The notes: generated by a model from the sequence alone, not told the origin. Positions 46,153 to 56,755 are shown, counted from the stretch's first letter. The stretch is DNA of 64,000 nucleotides from Aliivibrio sifiae (GCF_002954715.1 NZ_MSCP01000001.1:1458118-1522117); one strand, 5' to 3'. Made by a program: numbers and translations.

Positions 46153-47160
46153 ATGACTCAAATTGAAGCCATTTTTACTAAATTGTACGACCAAGTTTCT
46201 CTTTCAGAAGCGGAAAGCCAAGTTCTTTTTGATGCCATAATTAAAGGTGAGTTAGATCCTATTCTACTTACCGCAGCACTGACTTGTTTAAAAATAAAAG
46301 GCGAAACGCCTAACGAGATTGCTGGCGCTGCAAAAGCTCTGCTTGATAATGCCAATGATTTTCCTCGCCCTGATTACGATTTCGCCGACATTGTAGGTAC
46401 AGGTGGTGATGGTTCAAACACCATCAATATCTCCACCACAGCGGCATTTGTTGCTGCGGCATGTGGATTGAAAATAGCAAAACACGGTAATCGTGGCGTA
46501 TCAAGCAAATCAGGTTCTTCTGACTTATTAGATTCATTTGGTATTAATTTGGCAATGTCGGCAGAAGACACACGAAAAGCCGTTGATGATTTAGGTGTTG
46601 CTTTCTTATTTGCACCCCACTATCACGGTGGTGTTCGCCACGCGATGCCAATTCGTCAAACCATGAAAACACGTACCATCTTTAATATCCTTGGTCCATT
46701 GATCAACCCTGCTCGTCCAAACATTGAATTAATGGGTGTGTATGATGAATCTCTAGTTCGCCCTATCGCTGAAACCATGGTGAACATGGGAATGAAACGC
46801 GCAGCGGTTGTATTTGGTTCTGGTTTAGATGAAGTTGCGATTCATGGTCCAACAACCGTGGCTGAAATTATTGATGGCGAAATCAAAGAATACACATTAA
46901 CCCCTGAAGACTTTGGTTTAAACACACACCCGCTTGAAGCAATTAAAGGCGGAGAGCCAGAAGAAAACAGAGCGATTATTACCGATATTCTGACAGGCAA
47001 AGGTACTGAAGCTCAACTGGGTGCCATTGCAGTTAACGTTGCTCTATTAATGCGTCTGTTTGGACATGAAGATTTAAAAGCCAATGCGCAAAAAGCCATT
47101 GATACGATGAACTCAGGTAAAGCATTTGAGCTAGTTCAACAACTGGCTGCACGAGGATAA
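46153..47160 (+). CDS. trpD: Anthranilate phosphoribosyltransferase
   Basis: 335 residues, the free-standing TrpD size. It joins anthranilate to PRPP. Motifs: the PRPP loop DIVGTGGDGSNTINIST, KHGNRGVSSKSGSSDLL and NILGPLINPA. AAGGA lies 8 bases before the ATG and 10 bases separate it from trpG. Confidence 0.96.
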   Translation: MTQIEAIFTKLYDQVSLSEAESQVLFDAIIKGELDPILLTAALTCLKIKGETPNEIAGAAKALLDNANDFPRPDYDFADIVGTGGDGSNTINISTTAAFVAAACGLKIAKHGNRGVSSKSGSSDLLDSFGINLAMSAEDTRKAVDDLGVAFLFAPHYHGGVRHAMPIRQTMKTRTIFNILGPLINPARPNIELMGVYDESLVRPIAETMVNMGMKRAAVVFGSGLDEVAIHGPTTVAEIIDGEIKEYTLTPEDFGLNTHPLEAIKGGEPEENRAIITDILTGKGTEAQLGAIAVNVALLMRLFGHEDLKANAQKAIDTMNSGKAFELVQQLAARG

Positions 47161-47165
47161 GAAAG

Positions 47166-48578
47166 ATGACACAACAATTATCTGAGCACATCTCAGTAGA
47201 AAATACCCAAATGGCTGAAGTGCTAGTTAAAATTGTCAAAGACAAAGCGATTTGGATAAGTGAACGTAAAGAAAGTCAACCTCTCGATACCTTTAAGAAT
47301 GGCCTAACAAATTCTGATCGCAGTTTTTATGGTGCATTAAAAACGGGCAAAACCGAGTTTATTCTTGAGTGTAAAAAAGCATCGCCATCGAAAGGATTAA
47401 TTCGCCAAGATTTTGATCTTAACTACATTGCTTCAGTCTACAACAAACACGCCAGTGCGATTTCTGTGTTAACGGACGAAAAGTATTTCCAAGGCAGTTT
47501 TGATTTCTTACCAATTATTCGTGACCAAGTTAATCAGCCTATTCTATGCAAAGATTTTATGATTGATGCATACCAAGTCTATTTAGCTCGCCACTACGGT
47601 GCTGATGCGATTCTATTAATGCTTTCTGTACTTAACGATGAAGAATACAGAGAACTTGCAGAAGTCACTCATTCATTTGGCATGGGTGTACTCACGGAAG
47701 TCAGTAATGAAGAAGAGTTACACCGAGCGGTCGCATTAGAAGCACAAGTAATTGGGATTAATAACCGTAATCTACGTGATTTATCTACCGATTTGAACCG
47801 CACGAAAGAACTTGCACCACTGCTGCCAAAAGGCACAACGATCATTTCTGAGTCTGGTATCTATAACCATCAGCAAGTGAAAGATCTAGCGAAACACGCA
47901 ACAGGTTTTTTAATTGGTAGCTCGTTAATGGCAGAAGAAAACCTAGAACTGGCAGCTCGAAAAGTGATTCTAGGTGAAAACAAAGTCTGTGGGTTAACTT
48001 CTATTGAAGATGCAAAAGCGGTCTATGACTCAGGTGCTGTGTATGGCGGATTGATCTTTGTTGAAAAATCACCTCGCTTTGTCTCTCTTGAAACCGCAAA
48101 AACCATCACTCAAGCAACCACATTAAATTATGTGGGTGTTTTCCAAAACGAAACAATCTCTACTGTTGCACAACGAGCAAATGAGCTATCTCTTGCCGTG
48201 GTTCAACTGCATGGTTCTGAGAGTGAAGAGTACATTGCAGAGCTAAAACAACAACTACCAACTGATTGCCAAGTGTGGAATGTTATTTCTGTGTCAGATG
48301 ATGCGCAAAGTATTTCCCTTCCGCAAAGCCTTGCTGATAAAGTGTTGGTAGATTGTAAAGTTGGCTCTCAAGCAGGTGGCACTGGAGTCAGTTTTGATTG
48401 GAGTAAACTACCACATAACGACATTATGCTCGCTGGTGGCTTATCACTCGACAATACCAAACAAGCCGCACAACTTGGCTGTTACGGTTTAGATTTCAAC
48501 TCTGGTGTCGAATCGACTCCAGGTAAAAAAGATCACAAAAAATTACGCGCCGTATTTAGCGCATTACGAGATTATTAA
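47166..48578 (+). CDS. trpCF: Bifunctional indole-3-glycerol-phosphate synthase / phosphoribosylanthranilate isomerase
   Basis: 470 residues, a TrpC-TrpF fusion as in enteric bacteria. Residues about 1-260 are the indole-glycerol-phosphate synthase barrel ([45 protein letters not shown]). Residues about 263-470 are the isomerase barrel ([44 protein letters not shown]). It catalyses two successive steps, the isomerase first. 5 bases follow the trpD stop. Confidence 0.96.
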   Translation: MTQQLSEHISVENTQMAEVLVKIVKDKAIWISERKESQPLDTFKNGLTNSDRSFYGALKTGKTEFILECKKASPSKGLIRQDFDLNYIASVYNKHASAISVLTDEKYFQGSFDFLPIIRDQVNQPILCKDFMIDAYQVYLARHYGADAILLMLSVLNDEEYRELAEVTHSFGMGVLTEVSNEEELHRAVALEAQVIGINNRNLRDLSTDLNRTKELAPLLPKGTTIISESGIYNHQQVKDLAKHATGFLIGSSLMAEENLELAARKVILGENKVCGLTSIEDAKAVYDSGAVYGGLIFVEKSPRFVSLETAKTITQATTLNYVGVFQNETISTVAQRANELSLAVVQLHGSESEEYIAELKQQLPTDCQVWNVISVSDDAQSISLPQSLADKVLVDCKVGSQAGGTGVSFDWSKLPHNDIMLAGGLSLDNTKQAAQLGCYGLDFNSGVESTPGKKDHKKLRAVFSALRDY

Positions 48579-48588
48579 GGAAAATATC

Positions 48589-49779
48589 ATGGCAAAATTA
48601 GATGCCTACTTCGGCGAATATGGTGGTCAATACGTTCCACAAATTTTAGTTCCAGCACTTGACCAACTTGAGCAAGCCTTTATTGACGCTCAAGCAGACG
48701 AAGATTTCCGCGCTGAGTTTATGACGTTACTTCAAGAGTACGCCGGTCGTCCTACTGCCCTTACGCTTTGTCGTAATCTAACCAAGGGTACTAAAACTAA
48801 ATTGTACCTAAAGCGTGAAGATTTACTGCACGGTGGCGCTCACAAAACGAACCAAGTATTAGGTCAAGCGCTACTTGCAAAACGCATGGGTAAAGAAGAG
48901 ATCATTGCTGAAACAGGTGCAGGTCAACACGGCGTTGCGACAGCTCTTGCTTGTGCTCTGCTTGGCTTAAAATGTCGTGTTTACATGGGCGCTAAAGATA
49001 TTGAACGTCAAAGCCCGAATGTATTCCGTATGGAGCTAATGGGCGCAACCGTGATCCCTGTTCATTCTGGCTCATCAACGCTAAAAGATGCGTGTAATGA
49101 AGCACTACGTGACTGGTCTGCAACTTATGAAACTGCGCACTACCTATTAGGTACAGCCGCTGGCCCTCACCCATTCCCAACGATTGTTCGTGATTTCCAA
49201 CGAATGATTGGCGAAGAAACAAAAATGCAGATCCTTGCCCGTGAAGGTCGCTTACCTGATGCCGTTATTGCTTGTGTTGGTGGCGGTTCAAACGCCATTG
49301 GTATGTTTGCTGATTTCATTGAAGAAGAAGATGTGAAACTGATTGGTGTTGAGCCTGCCGGTAAAGGTATTGATACCGATCAACATGGCGCGCCACTTAA
49401 ACATGGTAAAACTGGTATCTTCTTTGGTATGAAAGCGCCATTAATGCAAGATGAGCATGGTCAAATTGAAGAGTCATACTCAGTCTCTGCCGGTCTTGAT
49501 TTCCCATCGGTTGGTCCACAGCACGCACATTTAAACGCTATTGGCCGTGCTGAATATGGTTCAGTAACTGATGATGAAGCGCTAGAAGCATTCCAAACCT
49601 TAGCAAAAGGCGAAGGTATTATTCCTGCATTAGAATCTTCTCACGCTCTGGCTTATGCACTTCAGTTAGCACACGCTGAACCAGAAAAAGAGCAGCTATT
49701 GGTTGTGAACCTATCAGGCCGTGGTGATAAAGATATTTTCACCGTTCATGACATTCTAAAAGAAAAGGGAGAAATCTAA
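48589..49779 (+). CDS. trpB: Tryptophan synthase beta chain
   Basis: 396 residues from ATG 48589 with AAGGA upstream. A PLP enzyme that condenses indole with serine. The Schiff-base Lys is in [14 protein letters not shown], the PLP phosphate loop is [12 protein letters not shown], and the active-site Glu is in [11 protein letters not shown]-terminal [10 protein letters not shown] is typical. It overlaps trpA as TAATG so alpha and beta chains are made together. Confidence 0.97.
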   Translation: MAKLDAYFGEYGGQYVPQILVPALDQLEQAFIDAQADEDFRAEFMTLLQEYAGRPTALTLCRNLTKGTKTKLYLKREDLLHGGAHKTNQVLGQALLAKRMGKEEIIAETGAGQHGVATALACALLGLKCRVYMGAKDIERQSPNVFRMELMGATVIPVHSGSSTLKDACNEALRDWSATYETAHYLLGTAAGPHPFPTIVRDFQRMIGEETKMQILAREGRLPDAVIACVGGGSNAIGMFADFIEEEDVKLIGVEPAGKGIDTDQHGAPLKHGKTGIFFGMKAPLMQDEHGQIEESYSVSAGLDFPSVGPQHAHLNAIGRAEYGSVTDDEALEAFQTLAKGEGIIPALESSHALAYALQLAHAEPEKEQLLVVNLSGRGDKDIFTVHDILKEKGEI

Positions 49780-50585
49780 TGGATCGTTATCAAGACCTAT
49801 TTGCTAAATTAGCAGACAAAAACCAAGGTGCCTTTGTTCCTTTTGTAACCATTGGCGATCCAAACCCTGATCTTTCTTATCAGATCATGGAAACCCTAAT
49901 TGAATCAGGTGCTGATGCCCTTGAACTAGGACTTCCATTCTCTGACCCCCTTGCGGATGGTCCAACAATTCAAGGCGCAAACATTCGTGCCTTAAACAAT
50001 AAAACAACACCAACGGTTTGCTTTGAGTTAATCGCTAAAATTCGCGCTAAATACCCTGAAACACCAATTGGTCTATTAGTTTACGCTAACCTAGTGTTCG
50101 CTAATGGCATCGACACTTTTTATACTAAATGCCAACAAGCCGGTGTAGATTCAGTGTTAATTGCTGATGTACCAACCAATGAATCAGCAGAATTCAGAGC
50201 AAGTGCAATTAAGCATAATGTTCACCCTATCTTCATTGCTCCACCATCAGCATCAGATGAAACGTTAGAAACCGTTGCTAAATTAGGTGGCGGCTACACT
50301 TACCTTCTTTCTCGTGCTGGTGTTACAGGCGCAGAAACTAAAGCAGGTATGCCAGTAGCTCAACTATTAGAGCGCTTAAATCAATTTGATGCGCCACCTG
50401 CTATCTTAGGCTTTGGGATTTCAGAACCATCTCAGGTAGAAGAAGCAATTAAAGCTGGCGCTGCTGGGGCTATTTCAGGCTCAGCAACAGTAAAAATCAT
50501 TGAGCAACACAAAGATGACTCTGAAGCATTATTAAAAGCACTTTCATCGTTTACTTCATCAATGAAACTTGCAACACAAAAATAA
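49779..50585 (+). CDS. trpA: Tryptophan synthase alpha chain
   Basis: 268 residues, a TIM-barrel that releases indole from indole-3-glycerol phosphate. The catalytic Glu and Asp lie in [31 protein letters not shown] and ILGFGISEP bind the phosphate. Last gene of the operon, followed by a strong terminator. Confidence 0.97.
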   Translation: MDRYQDLFAKLADKNQGAFVPFVTIGDPNPDLSYQIMETLIESGADALELGLPFSDPLADGPTIQGANIRALNNKTTPTVCFELIAKIRAKYPETPIGLLVYANLVFANGIDTFYTKCQQAGVDSVLIADVPTNESAEFRASAIKHNVHPIFIAPPSASDETLETVAKLGGGYTYLLSRAGVTGAETKAGMPVAQLLERLNQFDAPPAILGFGISEPSQVEEAIKAGAAGAISGSATVKIIEQHKDDSEALLKALSSFTSSMKLATQK

Positions 50586-50893
50586 CATTTAAACCACTAA
50601 AACATAAAAAAGAGCTCATAATGAGCTCTTTTTTTATCTCCTTAAAGTTAACCTCCGACCTTAATCCCGCTAAATATTAATTAGAACTTACTTACAATAT
50701 TAATAGTTACACGCATCAAATTGAACAAAAAAGAAACAAGCACACTACATAAAACGAACTCAATTTGATAAAACTGTTGATAGATGTAAATATTACGTGT
50801 AAAACGACCTCCAATATATTTAACTAATAAATACATATTTAACAATATATACAATTCATATTTTGTTATAAAACAAAAGCAGAGGTAAACAAA
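50586..50893. other. 308-base intergenic region between trpA and the symporter gene
   Basis: Holds the trp terminator, then about 250 AT-rich bases that presumably contain the symporter promoter. I see no other ORF, repeat or RNA structure there. Confidence 0.5.
50605..50637 (+). terminator. Terminator of the trp operon
   Basis: AAGAGCTCAT pairs with ATGAGCTCTT with almost no spare loop and is followed by seven T, 25 bases after the trpA stop. Confidence 0.9.
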
Positions 50894-52153
50894 GTGTTAC
50901 AACAAAAAGGACTTCTCAACAATATCGGTGTTCAAGTCGTTATTGCAATGATCGTAGGTACCATGGTTGGGGCAACAATGGGGCAATCTGCCGCAATGTT
51001 CGCACCTTTAGGTACAATCTTTATTAACCTAATTAAAATGCTGGTTATCCCACTAGTTGCCGTTGCTTTAATCTCTGGTGCTGCGGGACTAGGTAATAGC
51101 AGTAACGCTGGTAAAGTTGGTTTAACCACATTAGGTTACTTTGGAATAACCTCTGCTCTTGCTGTTGCGCTAGCTTTATTTATGGGTGAAATATTCGAAC
51201 CAGGTAAAGGCATTGATGTTTCTGGTGTAGAAGGAATGTTCTCTTCTGCTTATGCAGCAAAAGGCGAACTACCTACTTTCTGGGCTACCATCACTGGAAT
51301 GATCCCAACTAACGTATTCCAATCATTAAATGAAGCAAACATTCTGCAAATTCTCGTTTTTTGCTTATTTTTTGGTATTGGTCTTTCTAAATTAGAGAAA
51401 AAGCGCCGTGAACCAATGCTTAATGCGGTTAATAGCATTGTTGATGTCATGGTTTGGATGATCAACAAAGTCATGATTATTGCACCTATTGGTGTGTTTG
51501 GCTTAATGGCTGAAGCAGTAGGTACATTTGGTTTTGGCGCATTAATGGTCGTATTTAAACTATTCGTGGTTTATGTTGCTGCTATTCTTGTGTTTGGTTT
51601 TATCGCTTACCCACTAATGGTTGGTTTATTAACTAAGACCTCTGCAAAAGAATTCCTTCTTGCAATGAAAAAACCACAGGCTGTTGCATTATCAACTGCG
51701 TCATCAATGGCAACTTTACCAGTAACGATGGAAACCGTTGAAAAAGACCTAGGTGTTCGTAACTCTACCGCTTCGTTTGTGTTACCTCTGGGTGCAACAA
51801 TTAACATGTCTGGTAACGCAATTTACTACGGCTTAGTTGCTATCTTCTTTGCGCAGCTATTCAACATTGATTTATCAATTGGCGCTTATGTGGCTATTAT
51901 TGTTACCTCAACACTAGGTGCTGTAGGTCAAGCAGGTGTACCTGGCCCCTCCTTCCTTGTTGTTGCGGTTCTTTTAGCTGCTGGTATTCCTATCGAGGGT
52001 CTACCACTGCTATTCGCATTAGACCGAATCTTTGACATGATCCGTACCGCTCTTAACATCACTGGTGATGCTGCGTGTGCTGTGATTGTTGATTCAATGG
52101 TTGAAGATAGCCCTATTGAAGAAAAAACAGATTCAGAACAAAAACACGCTTAG
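50894..52153 (+). CDS. DAACS-family dicarboxylate/amino acid:cation symporter
   Basis: 419 residues starting at GTG 50894, with GAGG 8 bases upstream. It has about eight membrane helices plus two re-entrant hairpins, as in GltP/DctA/SstT. Recognisable: IKMLVIPLVAVALISGAAGL, the hairpin-1 region STASSMATLPVTMETV, INMSGNAIYYGL at the place of the Na+/substrate motif NMDGT, and GQAGVPGPSFL. The NMSGN variant and short extracellular loop make glutamate or aspartate specificity uncertain. Monocistronic between two terminators. Confidence 0.88.
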   Translation: MLQQKGLLNNIGVQVVIAMIVGTMVGATMGQSAAMFAPLGTIFINLIKMLVIPLVAVALISGAAGLGNSSNAGKVGLTTLGYFGITSALAVALALFMGEIFEPGKGIDVSGVEGMFSSAYAAKGELPTFWATITGMIPTNVFQSLNEANILQILVFCLFFGIGLSKLEKKRREPMLNAVNSIVDVMVWMINKVMIIAPIGVFGLMAEAVGTFGFGALMVVFKLFVVYVAAILVFGFIAYPLMVGLLTKTSAKEFLLAMKKPQAVALSTASSMATLPVTMETVEKDLGVRNSTASFVLPLGATINMSGNAIYYGLVAIFFAQLFNIDLSIGAYVAIIVTSTLGAVGQAGVPGPSFLVVAVLLAAGIPIEGLPLLFALDRIFDMIRTALNITGDAACAVIVDSMVEDSPIEEKTDSEQKHA

Positions 52154-52173
52154 AATTAATCTTATCTAAAACT

Positions 52174-52216
52174 AAAAAGCCTGCTTTCTTATCTATCAAG
52201 AGTAGGCTTTTTTATT
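52174..52216 (+). terminator. Intrinsic terminator after the symporter gene
   Basis: AAAAGCCT pairs with AGGCTTTT, with additional imperfect pairing inside, followed by a T-run. Confidence 0.75.
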
Positions 52217-52352
52217 TTACGACCTCCAACCAATTATTTCTTATAAAAAGAAATGAATAGGTAAAATGTAACAAGCAATTTTTAGCGATTCCCTCCCCTA
52301 CAAATATTAGTTACACTCGCTACATAATTAATTATTGGCTCAATATATAAAC

Positions 52353-52898
52353 ATGAAACAGATTTTAGACTTTATCCCACTGATTATCTTTTTTACGTTG
52401 TACAAAATGTACGATATTTACACAGCAACAGGCGCTCTTATCGTTGCAACAGCCATTCAACTTGTTGTCACTTACCTGCTTTATAAAAAAGTAGAAAAGA
52501 TGCAGCTCATTACATTCCTTATGGTTACGGTATTTGGTGGTATGACCATATTCTTACATGATGACAATTTCATAAAATGGAAAGTAACCATCGTATACTG
52601 CGTTTTTGCTGCTGGTTTACTTGTATCTCAAATCATTGGAAAACCAGTAATAAAGGGAATGCTAGGAAAAGAAGTTACCTTAACTGATTCCCAGTGGAAC
52701 AAAATTAACTACGCATGGATCCTATTCTTTACTGTATGTGCTATTGCTAACCTTTATGTTGCGTTTGAAATGCCTCTTGATGTATGGGTTAACTTTAAAG
52801 TCTTTGGCTTACTTGGCTTAACTTTCTTATACACTCTATTTACTGGTATGTACGTTTACAAACACATGCCAAAAGAGAAAAAAGAAGAACAAGAGTAG
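52353..52898 (+). CDS. yciB: YciB (IspZ) inner-membrane septation protein
   Basis: 181 residues from ATG 52353 ([14 protein letters not shown]), the recognised YciB N-terminus. Five membrane helices, with segments [26 protein letters not shown] and [12 protein letters not shown] typical of the family. YciB is linked to envelope integrity and cell-envelope synthesis with YciC and ZipA. yciA follows after a terminator, as in the E. coli yciBA neighbourhood. Confidence 0.92.
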   Translation: MKQILDFIPLIIFFTLYKMYDIYTATGALIVATAIQLVVTYLLYKKVEKMQLITFLMVTVFGGMTIFLHDDNFIKWKVTIVYCVFAAGLLVSQIIGKPVIKGMLGKEVTLTDSQWNKINYAWILFFTVCAIANLYVAFEMPLDVWVNFKVFGLLGLTFLYTLFTGMYVYKHMPKEKKEEQE

Positions 52899-52922
52899 TA
52901 AAAAGCTCAAGCAAAAAAACAT

Positions 52923-52956
52923 AAGCCGTGCTGTTTTATCGCACGGCTTTTTTATA
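52923..52956 (+). terminator. Terminator between yciB and yciA
   Basis: A perfect 9-bp stem, AAGCCGTGC with GCACGGCTT, a 9-base loop and six or more T. Confidence 0.88.
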
Positions 52957-53014
52957 TCTGTTTTTTTATGATAAACTCAGCGTAATTTCATTTTTAGTTG
53001 TATTGGAAACCAAT

Positions 53015-53425
53015 TTGACAACTCCATCATCTCTTGGACAAGCTCCTAAAGGCCAACTTCTTTTACGTACTCTTTCGATGCCAGCAGACACCAATGCCAA
53101 TGGTGATATCTTTGGTGGATGGATCATGTCACAACTGGATTTAGCTGGTGGTATCCTAGCCAAAGAAATTTCTGGTGGTCGTATTGTGACCGTTTCTGTA
53201 TCCAGTATTACTTTTAAAAAACCAGTTAAGGTTGGCGATGTAGTATGTTGTTACGGCGAATGTGTAAAAATTGGCCGCACTTCAATGACGATCAACCTTG
53301 AAGTATGGATCAAACCAGTAAAAGAACATGGTATAGGTGATCGCTTCATGGTGTGTGATGCTACATTTAACTATGTTGCGATTGATGCGAAAGGAAAACC
53401 TCGCCCAATACCTAAAACTGCGTAG
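53015..53425 (+). CDS. yciA: YciA acyl-CoA thioesterase
   Basis: About 136 residues from TTG 53015, chosen because GGAAACC precedes it and the protein then begins MTTPSS like E. coli YciA. An open frame upstream to 52928 runs through the yciB terminator and is not coding. Hot-dog fold thioesterase with RTLSMPADTNANGDIFGGWIMSQLDLAGGI and the active-site Asp in that region. It hydrolyses a broad range of acyl-CoAs. No ATG is available at the expected start. Confidence 0.9.
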   Translation: MTTPSSLGQAPKGQLLLRTLSMPADTNANGDIFGGWIMSQLDLAGGILAKEISGGRIVTVSVSSITFKKPVKVGDVVCCYGECVKIGRTSMTINLEVWIKPVKEHGIGDRFMVCDATFNYVAIDAKGKPRPIPKTA

Positions 53426-53451
53426 TTATTACAATTTTTCTTATTAATTAT

Positions 53452-53487
53452 TAAAAAGCTCTGGTTTATCGCTAGGGCTTTTTTTAT
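53452..53487 (+). terminator. Terminator after yciA
   Basis: AAAAGCTCT pairs with AGGGCTTTT (one G-T pair) and is followed by a T-run. Confidence 0.75.
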
Positions 53488-53529
53488 GATGGCTATATCA
53501 ATGATGATAACGAATAAAAGGATTCAACT

Positions 53530-53832
53530 ATGTGGTACGTAATTTTTTCTCAAGATGTTGAAAATAGCTTAGAACGTCGTTTAAGTGTTCGAGAAAAGCA
53601 TCTAGAGCGCCTTACTCAACTGCAAAATGAAGGTCGTTTATTGGTAGCAGGACCAATGCCTGCAATTGACTCTGAAAACCCAGGAGATGCTGGATTTACA
53701 GGCTCAACAGTTATTGCAGAATTTGATTCTTTGGATGCTGCAAAAAAATGGGCTAACAATGACCCATATATTGATGCAGGAGTTTACGCTAATGTAATCG
53801 TAAAACCATTCAAAAAAGTACTTCCTGCTTAA
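53530..53832 (+). CDS. yciI: YciI-family protein
   Basis: 100 residues (E. coli YciI 98), a ferredoxin-like dimeric alpha/beta protein. Signatures: [35 protein letters not shown] with the conserved His, and [23 protein letters not shown]. It has a possible small hydrolase or dehydrochlorinase-like function, unproven. Syntenic with yciB and yciA. Confidence 0.93.
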   Translation: MWYVIFSQDVENSLERRLSVREKHLERLTQLQNEGRLLVAGPMPAIDSENPGDAGFTGSTVIAEFDSLDAAKKWANNDPYIDAGVYANVIVKPFKKVLPA

Positions 53833-53887
53833 TATTAATGATATGAATTTATAGTAAATATAAGCTCAAAAACCATAAAGAACTATA

Positions 53888-54286
53888 ATGAAAAAACTTA
53901 TTATTACTGCGTTAAGCGTACTTGCACTTTCAGGATGCGCTTCTAACGAACAACAACAAGAGATAGAGATGCTTGCCGATTATCGTGCGAGTATTCTTGC
54001 AAGTTCACTCCCCCTAGAAATGGGCCAACTTACCTTAATCCAAGTGAAAGAAAAGCAAGGTGTGGTTGAGATGGTGTTTTTAGATAGTGGTAACGGTGAA
54101 GTTAGCACAAACCAACTCATTGAAAAAAGTATCACAACTTATTGTGGAAGCAAAGAAATCCGTCCGGTGTTAAAAAAAGGTGTCGCTTATCGCTACCTTA
54201 TTCGTAATGCTAGAGGTCAAAAACAAAATGATATTTTTGTTAATGAGCAGTCTTGCTTAGATCGTGAACCAGCCGCAGAAGAGTAA
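53888..54286 (+). CDS. GspS/AspS-type pilotin lipoprotein
   Basis: 132 residues with a lipoprotein signal ending LSGC, so Cys17 is lipidated. The mature part includes DYRASILASSLPLEMGQLTLI, a central IEKSITTYCG and YRYLIRNARGQKQND, with two later cysteines that can form the disulphide seen in AspS. AspS/GspS-beta pilotins carry the type II secretion secretin GspD to the outer membrane. No gsp genes are nearby, which is normal for vibrio pilotins. The assignment rests on remembered family pattern. Confidence 0.7.
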   Translation: MKKLIITALSVLALSGCASNEQQQEIEMLADYRASILASSLPLEMGQLTLIQVKEKQGVVEMVFLDSGNGEVSTNQLIEKSITTYCGSKEIRPVLKKGVAYRYLIRNARGQKQNDIFVNEQSCLDREPAAEE

Positions 54287-54293
54287 TACAAAT

Positions 54294-54333
54294 ACAAAAT
54301 GGCCTAACATTTATTCAAATGTAGGCCATTTAA
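54294..54333. terminator. Hairpin after the pilotin gene
   Basis: AAATGGCCTAACATTT pairs with AAATGT-AGGCCATTT with one bulged base. No long T-run follows, so termination strength is uncertain. Confidence 0.55.
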
Positions 54334-54520
54334 GTTGCGACTTTAATTTCTTTACTACCACCGCTCCCTTTGTATATATCAATACCAAGTCATATCAATA
54401 ACATTACCTAATATATTTTCCATAAATAACAAGATCTAACACCTATTGTTAAAATACTTAATGACAACCTTAGCAATAAGAGTTACCGTTAATGAAAATG
54501 ATTATCACTAACAAGACTTC

Positions 54521-55825
54521 ATGACTATAACACACAAAAATTACTCTAAAATTGCCTTTCCATTCATAATATCAACCGTGACCCAACCCTTACTAGGCGC
54601 TGTTGATACGGCTGTCATTGGACACATGGGGATTTCGGAGTTAATTGGAGGTGTAGCCATAGGTACGGTTATCATGAACACCATCTATTGGCTATTCGGA
54701 TTTTTTCGTGTAAGTACGACAGGACAAAGTGCAATAGCTTTAGGAAAAGGATGCCAATCTAGTTTAATCAATAGCTTAATGAGACCGTTCATTCTTTCGG
54801 CATCTGTCGGCCTTATCTTTATGATTTTCCAATCATTTATTTGGCAAGGGGCTCTTTGGGTAATATCACCAGACCCTATTGTTGCAGAACAAGCTCATTT
54901 GTACTTTAGTATTCTGATTTATGGCGCGCCTTTTGTGTTAATGAACTATTCAATTATCGGATGGTTAATGGGGCAGGCAAAAGCAAAAGAGACTCTTTAT
55001 ACGCAGGTTTTCGGTAACATATTAAATATCGTTCTTGATGTGATCTTTGTTTTCTACTTTGATCTTGGTGTCGCTGGCGTCGCTTACGCTAGTTTAATTG
55101 CTCAAATCACAACCTTTATTATTGGAATAACCATCGTACTAAAAACAAGCAAAATCCCGGTATCTGCATTTTTACAATCCACAAAGCTCAGTAAACAAGA
55201 TTTATCCGTCATTATTTCATCTAATTCTGATTTATTAATACGTACTATATGCATATTAGTCTTCTTTAATATGATCGCTCGTATAGGCTCACAACTTGGT
55301 ACTGACGTACTCGCAGCCAATGCAATTTTAATGCAGGTTACTTTTATTATTAGCTATATGTTTGACGGTATCGCTAATGCCTCAAGTGTATTCGCTGGTA
55401 AATCCATCGGACAAAAAGATAAAACAATGTTCAACCAAGTAGTAAAACTCAACGCACAATGGACTACTGGGCTCATAATTACTCTTACACTGGTGATCAT
55501 CTTATTCAAAAATAGCCTTATTTTACTCTTTACCGATCAATCTGAACTCATCACTATTTATGACAATATGACACCTTGGTTAGTAGTTTTTCCACTCGTT
55601 GCAGGATTTGGCTTAACTATCTATGGAATTTTTACTGGAACAGGAACAACCCGCCCAGTGAGAGACTCTAGTCTAGCCTCGCTATTATTATTTTTGATTA
55701 CACAAACATTCACCGTCAACTGGTGGGGAAATCATGGTCTATGGCTAGCATTTACCATTTTCTACCTTGGCCGAATCATGTTTTTATACCCATTTATTTA
55801 TCAAATAAAACAAAAAATGCTTTAA
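54521..55825 (+). CDS. MATE-family efflux transporter (DinF-like)
   Basis: 434 residues with twelve membrane helices in two halves. The N-terminus IAFPFIISTVTQPLLGAVDTAVIGHMG is typical of the DinF branch, and GFFRVSTTGQSAIALGKG and YGIFTGTGTTRP are further family segments. It uses a Na+ or H+ gradient to expel organic cations. Monocistronic; the next gene is an ABC importer after a strong terminator. The start ATG lacks a good ribosome binding site. Confidence 0.88.
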   Translation: MTITHKNYSKIAFPFIISTVTQPLLGAVDTAVIGHMGISELIGGVAIGTVIMNTIYWLFGFFRVSTTGQSAIALGKGCQSSLINSLMRPFILSASVGLIFMIFQSFIWQGALWVISPDPIVAEQAHLYFSILIYGAPFVLMNYSIIGWLMGQAKAKETLYTQVFGNILNIVLDVIFVFYFDLGVAGVAYASLIAQITTFIIGITIVLKTSKIPVSAFLQSTKLSKQDLSVIISSNSDLLIRTICILVFFNMIARIGSQLGTDVLAANAILMQVTFIISYMFDGIANASSVFAGKSIGQKDKTMFNQVVKLNAQWTTGLIITLTLVIILFKNSLILLFTDQSELITIYDNMTPWLVVFPLVAGFGLTIYGIFTGTGTTRPVRDSSLASLLLFLITQTFTVNWWGNHGLWLAFTIFYLGRIMFLYPFIYQIKQKML

Positions 55826-55855
55826 TTTAAAAATACGATACAGAGTCTAATCACT

Positions 55856-55891
55856 AAAGTCGGCCAGATTGAACTGTCTGGCCGACTTTTG
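55856..55891 (+). terminator. Strong terminator after the MATE gene
   Basis: A perfect 13-bp stem, AAAGTCGGCCAGA with TCTGGCCGACTTT around an 8-base loop, followed by T. It isolates the MATE gene from the ABC operon. Confidence 0.85.
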
Positions 55892-55955
55892 GTTGATTTA
55901 ATGTTAAATCAATCAATTGTTACTCTTCGACACTTTTCATTATTATTTCAAAATG

Positions 55956-55979
55956 ATAACATTGTTATGTTATAACATA
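55956..55979 (+). promoter_or_regulatory. Zur/Fur-like palindromic operator upstream of the ABC importer
   Basis: TATGTTATAACATA (55966-55979) is a perfect 14-bp palindrome, and ATAACAT (55956-55962) adds a third half-site in inverted orientation with a 4-base spacer. ATGTTAT/ATAACAT half-sites resemble gamma-proteobacterial Zur boxes. It ends 18 bases before the start of the first ABC gene. Confidence 0.5.
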
Positions 55980-55996
55980 TCATTAAATGAGTTAGT

Positions 55997-56755
55997 GTGA
56001 ATTTACCTATAGTTTCAGTTAATCAATTAAGTGTATCAACCTCTTCAAGAGTATTATTTAACGATATTACTTTCGACGTCTCTCGTGGTGAATTATTAGC
56101 AATCATGGGGCCTTCTGGCATAGGTAAATCGATGTTATCCCGCGCTATTGCCGGTTTTACTTCAGATACTATTCAAGTTAGAGGCCATATTTCTCTTTCT
56201 GGTTATGACGTTTCTAATATTCCTTTACTAAACAGGCCAGCAGCCCAACGCCCTGCTTTTATCTTTCAAGACGCTCTTCAAGCACTTAATCCATTAGTCT
56301 CTGTTGAAGGACAGCTATGTCTTGCATTAACAAGTTCTCAAACGACGTTAAATAAAGTCACAAAAAAAACGATTATAGAACTTCTTAATAAACTTGAATT
56401 TTCAGATCCTGAATCAATTCTCCCTCTCTACCCAGGTCAATTATCCGGAGGTCAACGTCAACGAATATGTATCGCAATTGGCCTTCTAAGCAATGCTGAA
56501 GTTTTAATCGCTGATGAGCCAACGAGCGCCCTAGATCCCATAACAGAACAAGAGATCCTAACGTTAATTCGAGAGAATATTAAAGAGAAACAGCTTGCAG
56601 GGATATTAATTACTCATAATCTTCAAAGTGCTCTTGCTTGTGACAAATTACTCGTCATCGATGAAGGAAAAATGGTTGCGTATGGTCCACCTAAAGAAGC
56701 TTTAAACGCCAGTCCTCACTCTTTTTGTTGCTCATTAAAAGCGCTCATCGCATGA
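55997..56755 (+). CDS. ABC importer ATPase (DppD/NikD-like)
   Basis: 252 residues starting at GTG 55997. Walker A GPSGIGKS, Q-loop FIFQDALQALNP, signature YPGQLSGGQRQR, Walker B VLIADEPTSALD and switch His in LITHNL are all intact. The NPL-type Q-loop places it in the peptide/nickel (Opp/Dpp/Nik) subfamily. It is first in the operon, ahead of the second ATPase, binding protein and permease. That order is the reverse of the common one. Confidence 0.9.
   Translation: MNLPIVSVNQLSVSTSSRVLFNDITFDVSRGELLAIMGPSGIGKSMLSRAIAGFTSDTIQVRGHISLSGYDVSNIPLLNRPAAQRPAFIFQDALQALNPLVSVEGQLCLALTSSQTTLNKVTKKTIIELLNKLEFSDPESILPLYPGQLSGGQRQRICIAIGLLSNAEVLIADEPTSALDPITEQEILTLIRENIKEKQLAGILITHNLQSALACDKLLVIDEGKMVAYGPPKEALNASPHSFCCSLKALIA

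Noticed and set aside
52928-53014. Longer yciA from 52928
   Set aside because: It would be translated through the yciB terminator hairpin; family length and TTG 53015 agree better.
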